From: Planctomycetaceae bacterium
GTDB lineage: Bacteria; Planctomycetota; Phycisphaerae; UBA1845; UTPLA1
Direction of reading: 5' to 3'
NCBI GenBank assembly: GCA_011525745.1
Contig: WYBU01000069.1
Span: 30,735-94,734, forward strand
DNA: 64,000 nucleotides
The notes under the pieces are model-generated. The model searched no databases, was not told where the DNA came from, and saw only the letters and a list, made by a program, of their open reading frames with translations. Made by a program: the position numbers and the translations under genes. Position 1 is the first letter of the stretch. Each line of letters begins with the position of its first letter. Positions 9,016 to 16,944 of this stretch are shown piece by piece.

Positions 9016-11880
9016 TCACTCGACGCCGACAACGACATGATGCCGCCGCGGACCGCCCAGTTCCTCCAGGCTCACGCGAATCGGCCGGCCGCGCAGCGAA
9101 GCGGGATCGGGCAACTCGAATTCCTGCTCGATCGACTGTTGCGGCGCGATGTCGCGCAGCAGGCGCGTCAGGCGCTTGCGCCCCGGCGCGACGACGTAGC
9201 CGCGGAGGTTCAACGTGCGGTCGGAACGGTTGACGATTCGCTGTCGCAGGATCAGTCGCTCCGCCGTCCAGTGCGGGACGATCTCGACGTCGAGATCATC
9301 CCCGCCGATCGACAGGGGAAGCGAGAAAGGAATCGACAGGGGCGCATCGCCATCGATCATCAGCACCGCATCGATGGCCGTCGTCCCCGATGGCTGATTC
9401 GCCGGAACGCGAATCGCCAGCTCGAACCGTCCCTGCTCGCCGGGTTCCAGGATCACGTCGAACGACTGCGGCTTGATCGACCAGGCCGGCGGTTCGCGAA
9501 CGCTCAAACGACCGCGCAACGGCGCGGCAAGCGTGTTGCGCAGCCGCAGCGCATCGAACTGCGCCTGACTGTCCAGCGCCAGCGTGGCGCGCTCCAGCCC
9601 CAGCGACGATTGCAGCCGTACGCGATTCGCGTCGACCGGCAGAATCAGCGTCGGCAGGAGGCCGATCTCGAACGTTCGCGCGGCGCCCGGAAGCGCCGGC
9701 TCGCCGTCGGAGCAAGCGAACTGCCGACCGAAGAGGTCATACGCCCGCGCTTCGTCGCCGCAGGCCAGCGCGATCGGCGTCGTGCCGTCGTCGGCGTCGC
9801 ACCACGCCACGATAGTCCCCGTGCCGTCGCCGCGCGCGAACAGCCAGGCTTCGACGTCCGCGTGCGGCAGGACGCGCTCGATCGTCACGGCGTCGGCCAG
9901 CGCATGATTCAACGCGCGCACGGCCAGATAAGTCTCGTCGGGCCACAGCCCGCCGTTGTCAGCGATGGTCCACGGGGGCGGTACGAAGACTCGCGTCGCA
10001 CCGGCCGCGCGGGCCAGGATCACGCGCCTGGCCCAGTCCGCTGTTCGCGCGCGGCGTTCGTATCGTCCGTCCTCCAGCGGCTCGATGACCGCCCAGCGCT
10101 CGGCGCCGTCGTCGGTCATCGCCGCGGCGAACTGATCGCCGACCCGCGCAGCGGGTACCAGGGACGGAATCGTCACCGAAAACGCCGCGCCCTGCTCGCG
10201 TCGCTCGCCCGGGGCGTACAGCGCGTGCGACGGCATGGCCAGGCGCGGCAGATGCAGCAGCGATTCGATCTCGCGCCGCACCTGGGTAACGGCAGCCGGC
10301 CAGCGCGGATCGGAAGCTGGATCGGCGTCACCGTCGGCGCCGATCTGCCACCAGCGGGCGGTTTCGCCGAAACGCGTCACTAGCGGCGTCAGCGCATCGC
10401 GCCAGCGTTCGGGCGGCGCGGAGAGCACATCGAGCAAGCCGCGGTTCATCGGGGCAAACGACGCGACCACGTCGGCCGGCGGTTGCGCGAGCACGGCGAT
10501 GACCTCGACGTCGGCACGCCGCCAATCGTGCAGCAGTTGCGCCGCCGCGCGGCGCTCGGCGGATTGCGCTTCTGCGTGAAGCATCGGCCAGACCGGCGTT
10601 TTCACCGCCCGCAGGCCGGCTTGGAGAACCAGAGTCTTCAGTTCGTCGGGCGACCTCGTCAGTTCCGCGCCGACGGTCGTTCCGATGAAGCCCTCGCTGC
10701 TTCGGGCGGCGCTTGCGCCGCTCATCGTTACGCCGGTCTGCTCGCTCATCGGGCGCTGGGGTGCAAACGGCCGCGGCGACAAGGGAAAATGAGCAAGCGC
10801 GGCGGGCATGCGCGCCAGGCACACGCGGCGGCTGACCAGCGGTGCGGCGCTGGTCGTCGTTTCCGTAGTCTTGGCGGCCAAGGATGGGCCGTCTTCCGAT
10901 GCACCGAGCGGCGCGGCCAGCGACACTTCCGCTTCGTACCATCCCGACGCGAGCGACGACAGGTCCACATCGAAACGATCCGAAGTGGCTGAAAGAGGCT
11001 CAAGCAACGCGCGTCGAACCACGCAGCCGGTCCAGTCGCGCACGATCAGCCGTCCGACCAGGTCGCCGCGATCGTGGTCCGACGTCCGCACGAGCAGCGT
11101 GATCGGCTGGTCGGGTGCGTAGAGGTGTGCGGCGCTGTCGAGGCCGATGCTTAGACGCGGCAGGCGCGCGACGACGATGTCGTCGATCCACGCGGCCCCG
11201 CGCATGTCCTCGCGCCGGATCGCGCGGGGCGCTTCGACGGTTCCGTCCAGTTGTTGAGGCTGTTCGAGCCAGAATCCCAGGCCGATCCATCGAGCGCCCA
11301 GCGGCGGCGCGCTGAGCACGATTTCGACGCGCTGCCACTCGGACGGTTCACCCGAGCCGCCAATCAGGCGGCTGCGGCGCTCGCTGCCGGCGATCGGCCG
11401 CATCGAGCGGTCGCGGTAGAAAGCGGTCAGCGACGCGCGGGCGTGGAGCAGTTCATCCGTGCGGACCCAGGCGGACACGCGATAGTCGCAGCGCGAATCG
11501 ACTTCAATGTCGCGTCCCTCATACACGCCGGCTACGTTGCCGCCGATGAGCCGCAGCACCATTGAAGGGGGCGCGCTGCGGCCGATCTGATCGTCGAAGC
11601 GCGCCTCAAGGTAGCGCGGATAACCGGGCGCCTCGTAGGGCGCCCAATCCATCGGGACCGACTCATGGTTGCCGCGCGACCGCTCATCGAAGTCGAACAG
11701 CTTGACGCGGCGGGCATCCGGCTCGCGCTGGTCGGCAAAGATCGGCAAGGGTGTGCTGCAAACGAGCGCGGCGATCATCAGCTTGACAGCGCGGATGGCG
11801 AACGCGATCGAGTGTCGCTTCACAGCAACGATCGCGTTGCTCGCGTGCCGGGCGCCAATCTCGATGCGTGCTTCGGCCAT
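9016..11880 (-). CDS. Exported glycosidase-like protein, probably non-catalytic
   Basis: 954 residues when started at 11880 (MAEARIE); the frame is open further upstream but that part is not protein-like. The N-terminus has a long positively charged region and a hydrophobic stretch ending in PLPIFADQ, a probable signal peptide. A jelly-roll carbohydrate-binding-like domain follows (about 60-260, ending AAWIDDIVVARLP), then beta-sandwich and a barrel-like segment starting at FIGTTVGAELTRS. Where clan GH-A enzymes have NEP after beta-4, this protein reads QIGADGDADP, so the acid/base glutamate seems lost. It ends in two beta domains. It may bind rather than cut polysaccharide. It is transcribed ahead of the 5676-8777 enzyme, 238 bp apart. 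Confidence 0.7.
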   Translation of the reverse strand: MAEARIEIGARHASNAIVAVKRHSIAFAIRAVKLMIAALVCSTPLPIFADQREPDARRVKLFDFDERSRGNHESVPMDWAPYEAPGYPRYLEARFDDQIGRSAPPSMVLRLIGGNVAGVYEGRDIEVDSRCDYRVSAWVRTDELLHARASLTAFYRDRSMRPIAGSERRSRLIGGSGEPSEWQRVEIVLSAPPLGARWIGLGFWLEQPQQLDGTVEAPRAIRREDMRGAAWIDDIVVARLPRLSIGLDSAAHLYAPDQPITLLVRTSDHDRGDLVGRLIVRDWTGCVVRRALLEPLSATSDRFDVDLSSLASGWYEAEVSLAAPLGASEDGPSLAAKTTETTTSAAPLVSRRVCLARMPAALAHFPLSPRPFAPQRPMSEQTGVTMSGASAARSSEGFIGTTVGAELTRSPDELKTLVLQAGLRAVKTPVWPMLHAEAQSAERRAAAQLLHDWRRADVEVIAVLAQPPADVVASFAPMNRGLLDVLSAPPERWRDALTPLVTRFGETARWWQIGADGDADPASDPRWPAAVTQVRREIESLLHLPRLAMPSHALYAPGERREQGAAFSVTIPSLVPAARVGDQFAAAMTDDGAERWAVIEPLEDGRYERRARTADWARRVILARAAGATRVFVPPPWTIADNGGLWPDETYLAVRALNHALADAVTIERVLPHADVEAWLFARGDGTGTIVAWCDADDGTTPIALACGDEARAYDLFGRQFACSDGEPALPGAARTFEIGLLPTLILPVDANRVRLQSSLGLERATLALDSQAQFDALRLRNTLAAPLRGRLSVREPPAWSIKPQSFDVILEPGEQGRFELAIRVPANQPSGTTAIDAVLMIDGDAPLSIPFSLPLSIGGDDLDVEIVPHWTAERLILRQRIVNRSDRTLNLRGYVVAPGRKRLTRLLRDIAPQQSIEQEFELPDPASLRGRPIRVSLEELGGPRRHHVVVGVE

Positions 11881-12122
11881 GCAAAACGCCTCACGTCGCT
11901 CCGATTGCCGCGCGTGCGAGGACGCGCTGTGCCCGCCCGCTGATAAGGTTTCGGCAGTCTTGCGCATCGGCATTGGCGGGAATCGGCCGATGTCATCGCG
12001 CAAATGTTGCGCGAGTCGGCCGCTTCGGCGCGACACTTCCGGCGGGTGCACCAAGGCGGACCGATTGGCCGAGATCATCCGCGCGGGCATGGGTCCGCAT
12101 CGCAACGACAGGAGTTCGACGC

Positions 12123-12380
12123 ATGACTCAACGTTTTTCCCGCCGTCGCCGCGCGTATCTGCTGTCACTGGCGGCCGTGCTGACCGCCTGCCCGTTGGAA
12201 GGCTGCTGGGGAAGCGAGCTGGCCAAGCGCTTCCGCGAGGGGTTCATACCCGGCTTTGTCGAGGGGCTTTCGCAGGCGGTCACGTTTGAGAACAACACGG
12301 CCGAACCCGGCCTGCGCCGCGCGTGGGCGGCGTTTTTCGAGGGACTCGGCGCGGCACTGAATACGCGAGACGGCTCGTAG
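12123..12380 (+). CDS. Small exported or lipoprotein-like protein
   Basis: 85 residues. The N-terminus MTQRFSRRRR is strongly basic and is followed by YLLSLAAVLTACPLEGCWG, a hydrophobic stretch with two cysteines; LTAC fits a lipobox. A short conserved-looking amphipathic remainder (FREGFIPGFVEGLSQAV) follows. The start is supported by ACAGGAG 8 nt upstream. It is divergent from the glycosidase-like gene, 242 bp away. No family recognised. Confidence 0.65.
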   Translation: MTQRFSRRRRAYLLSLAAVLTACPLEGCWGSELAKRFREGFIPGFVEGLSQAVTFENNTAEPGLRRAWAAFFEGLGAALNTRDGS

Positions 12381-12716
12381 TCTGGTCAGTCGGGTTGGTT
12401 GCACCACATGCACGGCGCGGTGCGGACATTCTGCCCGCACGAATGGCCTTCAACCCCGTTTCATGCGTGTCTCAACACGGCCATGCCCTCGCCGAAAACG
12501 TTTTTCCAAATCACCCAAGCCCATCGTGCGCAAGGGCTTGACCGCGCCACCCGGGCGAAGATATGTCGCTTGTTTCCGGGCGATGCCCGTCTGTGGCAGA
12601 GGCTGACGCAATTCGATGCGCGTCAAGACGAAAGCGTCACGGCCCCGAAGCGAAGGCCGTGACGCTTGTAATACGAATCGGTTTGCGCAGTTGCGTCGGG
12701 CGTTGAACAGTCCCCG
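12381..12716. repeat. Gene-free convergent spacer with two palindromic repeats
   Basis: No gene. Near 12412-12450 is GTGCGGACATTCTGCCCGCAC, a palindrome also found near 27433-27452. At about 12478-12545 is a copy of the long-loop inverted repeat (CGGCCATGCCCTCGC / GCGCAAGGGCTTGACCGCG). A 13-bp perfect stem at 12632-12667 is described separately. Confidence 0.65.
12632..12667. terminator. Perfect 13-bp stem between convergent genes
   Basis: AAGCGTCACGGCC (12632-12644) pairs perfectly with GGCCGTGACGCTT (12655-12667) around a 10-nt loop. It lies between the 3' ends of the plus-strand lipoprotein gene and the minus-strand repeat-protein gene. The U-run is missing in both directions, so termination is inferred from stem strength and position only. 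Confidence 0.55.
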
Positions 12717-13394
12717 CTAACCGCGAGTGAAGCCGATGCCCACGCCGGTGCGTCCCGTGCGCCCATCGCGGTCGATCCGCAAGTCAAACCGCGTCCCACG
12801 CCGCGGTGCGGGAGTCACGTCGCAAGGCGGCGGAACCGGCTGGATGCACACGTCGTCGCGAATGATCTTCCAGTAGCCCGGCCGCACGAGCACGCGCCGC
12901 TCTTCATACACCACCGTCGCGGGCCGCACGCAGACACGCTCCATCACCGTGTCCCATCGGCCGGGGCATACCACGACGGTCTGGTCGACATATCGCGTGC
13001 AGGGCGGCTTCACCAGGACGCGCTCGGTGCGATAGATGATCCGGCCGTGGCGGCGAACCGCGACGCGGCGCGACTCATAGACCGCCGGCTCGTCGACTCT
13101 CACGCGGCGGACTTCGGTCACGGGCGGAATCCACACGCGCTTGGGGCGATCTTCATGGACCGCCGGAATCGTGACCGGAATTCGGTCGATGCGATACTCC
13201 GGCTCGACCCAGACGCGCCGCGCGTGTGACGGGGCGACCGGCGGCGCGACGCCGATCGGCTGCGGTTGAATGTGTCGAGCATGTCCGTTCGCCGGACCGC
13301 CGCGGTAGCGATCGTTCTGGGCCTCGGCGGAAGCGGCGAACAAGAGCATCGTCGTTGCCGTCAGCACGGTCGGGGCGATGAAACGCGGGAACAT
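12717..13394 (-). CDS. Exported repeat protein of unknown function
   Basis: 225 residues with a clear signal peptide (LTATTMLLFAASAEA, cleavage before QND). The mature part consists of degenerate units of roughly 20-30 residues alternating short beta strands with charged turns, each with a V/I-x-V/I-P and an E-R-R-V-type core (for example AVYESRRVAVRRHG, VVYEERRVLVRPGYW). Three cysteines lie in the central units. Very basic overall. The start is supported by AAGGAG 7 nt upstream. No known family recognised; cell-envelope location is inferred from the signal peptide. Confidence 0.7.
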   Translation of the reverse strand: MFPRFIAPTVLTATTMLLFAASAEAQNDRYRGGPANGHARHIQPQPIGVAPPVAPSHARRVWVEPEYRIDRIPVTIPAVHEDRPKRVWIPPVTEVRRVRVDEPAVYESRRVAVRRHGRIIYRTERVLVKPPCTRYVDQTVVVCPGRWDTVMERVCVRPATVVYEERRVLVRPGYWKIIRDDVCIQPVPPPCDVTPAPRRGTRFDLRIDRDGRTGRTGVGIGFTRG

Positions 13395-13666
13395 GGCGGT
13401 CTCCTTGCTGGACGCGGGCGTGCGCTTCGTGCGAAGTTGTTGATTGCCCGCCCGGTCGCAGAGTTAGACACGCGCCCCGCGGCGACGTTGGCGCAATCGA
13501 ACGTGGGCAGAAGGCGAATGGGGCTTTGGGATGCGCGCAGGAATAACCTGCATGTTTCCGTCAGGGGTGGCTTGGCCCAGTTGAAGGCTCTTCGTGCGTA
13601 ACGGCCGATGATTCGTTCAAGCAGCTTCTGCGCGGACTTCAGTTCAGCACGCAGGCATACGCGCGG

Positions 13667-14269
13667 TCATGACGCTTTCGACAGCTCGGCCGGCGCGAGG
13701 TAGTGTCGGCGGCACGACGGCAGCGGCATGCGTCCGTCGAGCACCGCCAGCACTTCTTCTTTCTCGCGAACCAGTTCCCACAGAGGCTGCGACGCCGACG
13801 CAATCAGCGGAAACGCCGCGGCGATCTGCGCATCCCACTGATCGGCGAAGGCGAGAAAATCGTCCGGGCCGACGAAGGTGCGACAGTTGGCCGCGCGGCA
13901 CAGGCAGCGGAAGGGCGCTTCGACGTTCAGCGAACCGTAGTCGTCGGTTAGTTCCTCGCCGGGATGAATGTCGCGGACGGCGATTTCGAAGTTGAATCCC
14001 GGCGCCAGGCTCGTCGGCGCGCAGGAATGATTGACGAAGCGCGCATGGTCCCAGCAGAGAATCGCATTGCCGAAGGCGTCTCGGAAGGCGTGCTTCAGCA
14101 GCACGCGCTGATAGATGCCGGTAAGCGTCGCGATGCGCTCAGGCGGGATCAATTGATCGAGCTTGTCGATCGCCCATGTGATGGTGCCGCGCGGAATGAA
14201 CCGTGTGGCCACGACGCCGAACCCGATGTCCTCGTTGATGAACCGAAGTTCCGTATCAGGATGTAGCAT
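13667..14269 (-). CDS. SET-domain protein (candidate protein-lysine methyltransferase)
   Basis: 200 residues. SET signatures are intact: RFVNHSCAPT at 77-86 (the NHSC S-adenosylmethionine/lysine-channel motif) and GEELTDDYG at 104-112 with the catalytic tyrosine Y111. Cysteines CLC...C at 122-129 lie where post-SET zinc ligands occur, although the fourth ligand would come from elsewhere. SET enzymes methylate lysines of proteins; in bacteria the substrates are mostly unknown. No neighbour suggests a substrate. A good promoter is visible upstream at 14372-14399. Confidence 0.85.
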   Translation of the reverse strand: MLHPDTELRFINEDIGFGVVATRFIPRGTITWAIDKLDQLIPPERIATLTGIYQRVLLKHAFRDAFGNAILCWDHARFVNHSCAPTSLAPGFNFEIAVRDIHPGEELTDDYGSLNVEAPFRCLCRAANCRTFVGPDDFLAFADQWDAQIAAAFPLIASASQPLWELVREKEEVLAVLDGRMPLPSCRRHYLAPAELSKAS

Positions 14270-14371
14270 AAAAGAGGTGTGATGGGTGGGGCGTCCTTTC
14301 GTCGCCCCCGGCGGTCGGCCGCCCAGCCGCCCGCGGTCCGGAAGAATCCGAGCGATGGATATGGGGGCGGT

Positions 14372-14399
14372 ATTCTACAAGTGCGTGGGCGGGGTTCAA
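14372..14399 (-). promoter_or_regulatory. Sigma70-type promoter of the SET-domain gene
   Basis: On the minus strand, TTGAAC (14394-14399) and TAGAAT (14372-14377) are separated by 16 bp. A run of eight A/T bases lies just upstream of the -35 element (about 14400-14408). Predicted transcription start is near 14365, about 95 nt before the start codon. Confidence 0.65.
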
Positions 14400-14509
14400 T
14401 AAAAAAAACACGTGAAAGGTCGAGATTTCCGCGCCAGCGGCGCCGCGACTTTGACCGCGAACACGTCGGAGTCGTCGGCCGAAATCCGCGGAAGTGGTCG
14501 ATTGGATCG

Positions 14510-14680
14510 TCACTCGGTTTTTTCGGAGGAGGCGGTCGTAACCTCGGGCTTTTTCCGAGCTTCCGGGACGAGCAGCGCCGAGCCGCAGTATCCGCACCTG
14601 ACCTGCTTGCCGCGCACCGCCTCCGGGACCTGTAGGACCTTGCGACACTTGAGATTCGGGCACAGGATCGTTACGGCCAT
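14510..14680 (-). CDS. MJ0042-type small zinc-finger protein
   Basis: 56 residues: CPNLKC (7-12) and CGYC (29-32) form a zinc ribbon, with VLQVPEAVRGKQVRC between, a pattern common in short planctomycete proteins. The C-terminal tail is charged and probably disordered. The start at 14680 (MAVTIL) is supported by GAGGGGG about 8 nt upstream; a longer frame to 14755 exists but is not needed. Probably a metal-binding structural or adaptor domain; function unknown. Confidence 0.7.
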   Translation of the reverse strand: MAVTILCPNLKCRKVLQVPEAVRGKQVRCGYCGSALLVPEARKKPEVTTASSEKTE

Positions 14681-14842
14681 GGCATACCCCCTCGCATCCG
14701 CGACCCGAAGTACATGGCCTTCCGGTTGCAGCCGATGCGTTTGCACCGACTTCAATCGGACGGACGGCGGCCGTTCTTGACGCCGGCGGAGTTTCTGTAA
14801 TCTGATTCAAGATTATTCGCCGATGGCCTTTATGATTGGTTA

Positions 14843-14851
14843 TGATATAAT
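14843..14851 (+). promoter_or_regulatory. Extended -10 promoter of orphan RNA
   Basis: TGATATAAT is a perfect extended -10 element (TGn followed by TATAAT at 14846-14851). No good -35 is visible, as usual for extended -10 promoters. Predicted start of transcription about 14858, at the base of the first strong hairpin. Confidence 0.6.
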
Positions 14852-14857
14852 TGCAGT

Positions 14858-15168
14858 GTCCGGGAGAGGCAGCCTCCGATCCCGGGCGTGTCCGGCGCCA
14901 GCCTGTTGTGCCGCGCCGGACAGACGGTCCCGTCGAAGGGTCCGCCGGCGGGCGGGTGCTTCGGCGGGGTGATTCGGCCGGGAACGGCGCGGCGTTCCGA
15001 ACTCGGTCGCCGGGCCTCCGGGTGGTCCGAATAGAAGGGAGGTGGTCCAGTGGCTTGTAACATAGGCGGGCTGCCATAGGCATGCCCACGCACGCTGCCT
15101 GTGGCAGCACCCACCAGGAATAGGACCCGCCGGCGGTTGTCGCTGTCGGCGGGTCCTGGTTTTTTCAA
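14858..15168 (+). ncRNA. Orphan structured RNA with anti-16S segment
   Basis: About 311 nt between a perfect extended -10 and a rho-independent terminator, with no convincing protein. Visible stems: CCGGGA/TCCCGG near 14860-14885, TGTCCGGCGC/GCGCCGGACA (10 bp, about 14889-14922), CCGCCG/CGGCGG, GGAACG/CGTTCC, and GGCTGCCA/TGGCAGC near 15069-15106. Bases 15034-15050 (GAAGGGAGGTGGTCCAG) are the complement of the 16S 3' end with two A-to-G changes that keep G-U pairing. A nine-codon frame (GTG at 15050 to TAG at 15077-15079) begins at the end of that segment. None of the 6S, SRP, RNase P or tmRNA signature segments was recognised. Confidence 0.6.
15123..15168 (+). terminator. Rho-independent terminator of orphan RNA
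   Basis: GGACCCGCCGGC pairs with GTCGGCGGGTCC around a short loop, followed by TGGTTTTTT. The stem is 11-12 bp and GC-rich and the U-run is on the plus strand, giving a textbook intrinsic terminator. Confidence 0.85.
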
Positions 15169-15509
15169 GAAATCAGTCTTGCGGCCGATTCGCTTCCCAA
15201 GTCACCGCTTCCGCCGATAAACGCTCAAGGCGGCCGGCTGGCTTTGGCTCCGTCCTGCTTGGCATTGATTCGATCGTCTGATAATAATCCAATTCTTGCC
15301 GACATTCCATTCTGACCGCGTCAACGCGCTCTCTGCGGGACCGATTTGACTTTTTTTTGCGGATTTCGAGCAACGCCACTTCTCCATTTCGCGCTTACTA
15401 GTCAAGGGAGCATGCGTCTTCGTTTTGCGCATGTAGATACGTGCAAACGCTGAGTCCGATTCGTGCACCGCGGAGCGAATAGGCAAATGGACGACGAGGG
15501 GGTGGGCTG
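15169..15509. other. 341-bp spacer before ECF sigma gene
   Basis: No gene seen. It is less GC-rich than the flanks and contains a run of eight T at about 15351-15358. The last 20 bases carry GAGGGGGTGGGCTG, the probable ribosome binding site of the sigma gene. No palindromic repeat family member was recognised. Confidence 0.5.
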
Positions 15510-16046
15510 ATGGATCCAGCCCATGCGGCGTTGTTCACACGGCTGGTGCGAGAAAGTGAGCGGGCGTTGTACGCGTTTGTCCGCTCATCGCTTCGTGCCC
15601 GGTCAGACGTCGAGGATGTGCTTCAGGAGACATGGATGGCCGCCTGGCGCGGCTTTGACGCTTACGACCGTAAGCGTCCGTTTGAGGCGTGGTTGCGCGG
15701 TATTGCGAGATTCAAGGTTATCGACCGGCTTCGTGACGGTCCGCTGGGCGGTCAAGCACGCTTCATGCCTCCGGAGTCGGTCCTGGCCATTGCGGACGAG
15801 CTGGATGCGCTGGCGGCGCAGCGCAGTGATTCGACGCGGGCCGTGTTTGTGTTCATGGAGGAGTGTCTAGCGGCGCTGCCGCCGGCCGATCGCGCACTGA
15901 TCGAGCGCGTGTACCGGTCGCGAGAAACATGCCGGGCCATCGCCGAAAGCAACGGCGATTCAGCGGATGCCGTCGAGAAACGGCTCCAGCGCGCCCGGCT
16001 TCGATTGAGGAACTGTGTTTTGAACAAACTCCACGCGGATGCTTGA
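15510..16046 (+). CDS. ECF-type RNA polymerase sigma factor
   Basis: 178 residues with the two-domain ECF layout. Region 2 is at about 10-75 (DVEDVLQETWMAAWRGFDAYD and the RPFEAWLRGIARFKVID helix), and region 4 at about 120-170, with helix-turn-helix ETCRAIAESNGDSADAVEKRLQRAR in segments. The DVEDVLQETW motif is the core-binding helix. It directs polymerase to alternative promoters, which I cannot identify here. The next gene overlaps its stop by 8 bp and encodes a one-pass membrane protein, as expected for a membrane-tethered regulator of this sigma factor. Confidence 0.88.
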   Translation: MDPAHAALFTRLVRESERALYAFVRSSLRARSDVEDVLQETWMAAWRGFDAYDRKRPFEAWLRGIARFKVIDRLRDGPLGGQARFMPPESVLAIADELDALAAQRSDSTRAVFVFMEECLAALPPADRALIERVYRSRETCRAIAESNGDSADAVEKRLQRARLRLRNCVLNKLHADA

Positions 16047-16935
16047 AATGCCAGAGCCTGATTCCCATTCCGCTCACCTTCAATCGGACGGTCACCCCCT
16101 CGCGTCCGATTGCTCGCATCGGCCGGGCGAGCACACAAGTTCGTCTCGGCCGATGCCCTCTTTTTCGATCGGCGGTGCGGGCGATTGGGTCGAGGAGGCG
16201 CCGGGCGTCGGCCCCGATGCGCATCAGGCGTTCATGCACGGTTTGCTGGCGGCCTACTTCGAGGCGCCCGCGACCGAAACCGACCTCCGCGTCAAGCGAA
16301 TATTGGCCGGTCTGGCCGAACAGACAAGGGAAGTCCCCGTCCCCGGTGACCAGGCACGCTCCGGTGGACGGGAGACTTACCCTTTTTCTCCGGATTCTTC
16401 GCGGCCCTTTCGATCGTGGCTGATCGCCGCCGGGCTTTCCGCGACGCTGGTCGTCTCGATGACCGCGGTGGGACTGTCGTTTCTGGATGACAGCCGAACC
16501 GTCGCCCGCGCCGAGGTCATTCCATGGGCGCCGCTGGACGGCATGTTTCTCGTATCCGGTTCCGAAACGTGGACCGAGTGTTATGCCGAGAACATTCGCA
16601 TAGAACCGATATCGACCGAAGCCGCCCGGATTTCCGGCCGCTATTTCATGGGTTGCAGGCAAAACCCTGAAGGCGAGATCGATCAACTCCTTCTTGCGAC
16701 CGATGACCGCGTCTTGTGTGTCGTTTACTCCGGGAAGCCGGGTCGTGGTGTGCGGAAAGCGTTCGACGTCTACGTCCCCCTCCCGCGCGACAGCGAGGGT
16801 CGTAGCGAAACCATCTACCTCGTCCGCATGGCGACGCTCAGTGCCGCGGACGCGATTCGCTGCTATGAGGAGCGCCGAGAAAAGGGATGGCGCATCCCGA
16901 TCTGGCCGCTCCAAGGCCAAACGCCATTCATCTGA
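16039..16935 (+). CDS. Sigma-linked single-pass membrane protein (anti-sigma candidate)
   Basis: 298 residues. About 125 mostly polar residues with a helical stretch (HQAFMHGLLAAYFEAP) precede one transmembrane segment near 128-150 (WLIAAGLSATLVVSMTAVGLSF), and about 150 residues lie beyond the membrane. This topology, and start overlapping the ECF gene, fit an anti-sigma or sigma-regulating partner. There is no zinc H-C-C motif and no recognised FecR or RsgI domain, so the role is inferred from context only. Start could be 16048 instead. Confidence 0.65.
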   Translation: MLEMPEPDSHSAHLQSDGHPLASDCSHRPGEHTSSSRPMPSFSIGGAGDWVEEAPGVGPDAHQAFMHGLLAAYFEAPATETDLRVKRILAGLAEQTREVPVPGDQARSGGRETYPFSPDSSRPFRSWLIAAGLSATLVVSMTAVGLSFLDDSRTVARAEVIPWAPLDGMFLVSGSETWTECYAENIRIEPISTEAARISGRYFMGCRQNPEGEIDQLLLATDDRVLCVVYSGKPGRGVRKAFDVYVPLPRDSEGRSETIYLVRMATLSAADAIRCYEERREKGWRIPIWPLQGQTPFI

Positions 16936-16944
16936 CAAGATCCC

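Noticed and set aside
14256..15110. Minus-strand frame over the orphan RNA region
   Set aside because: Low-complexity proline/arginine/glycine sequence without family features, and it overlaps the zinc-finger gene and RNA stems.
14858..15168. Identity as 6S, SRP, RNase P or tmRNA
   Set aside because: I looked for AGGAAAGTCC and ACAGAAA (RNase P), the tmRNA ends, the SRP GGAAGCAGC loop region and the 6S central bubble, and saw none. Rejected as recognised, not excluded by model search.
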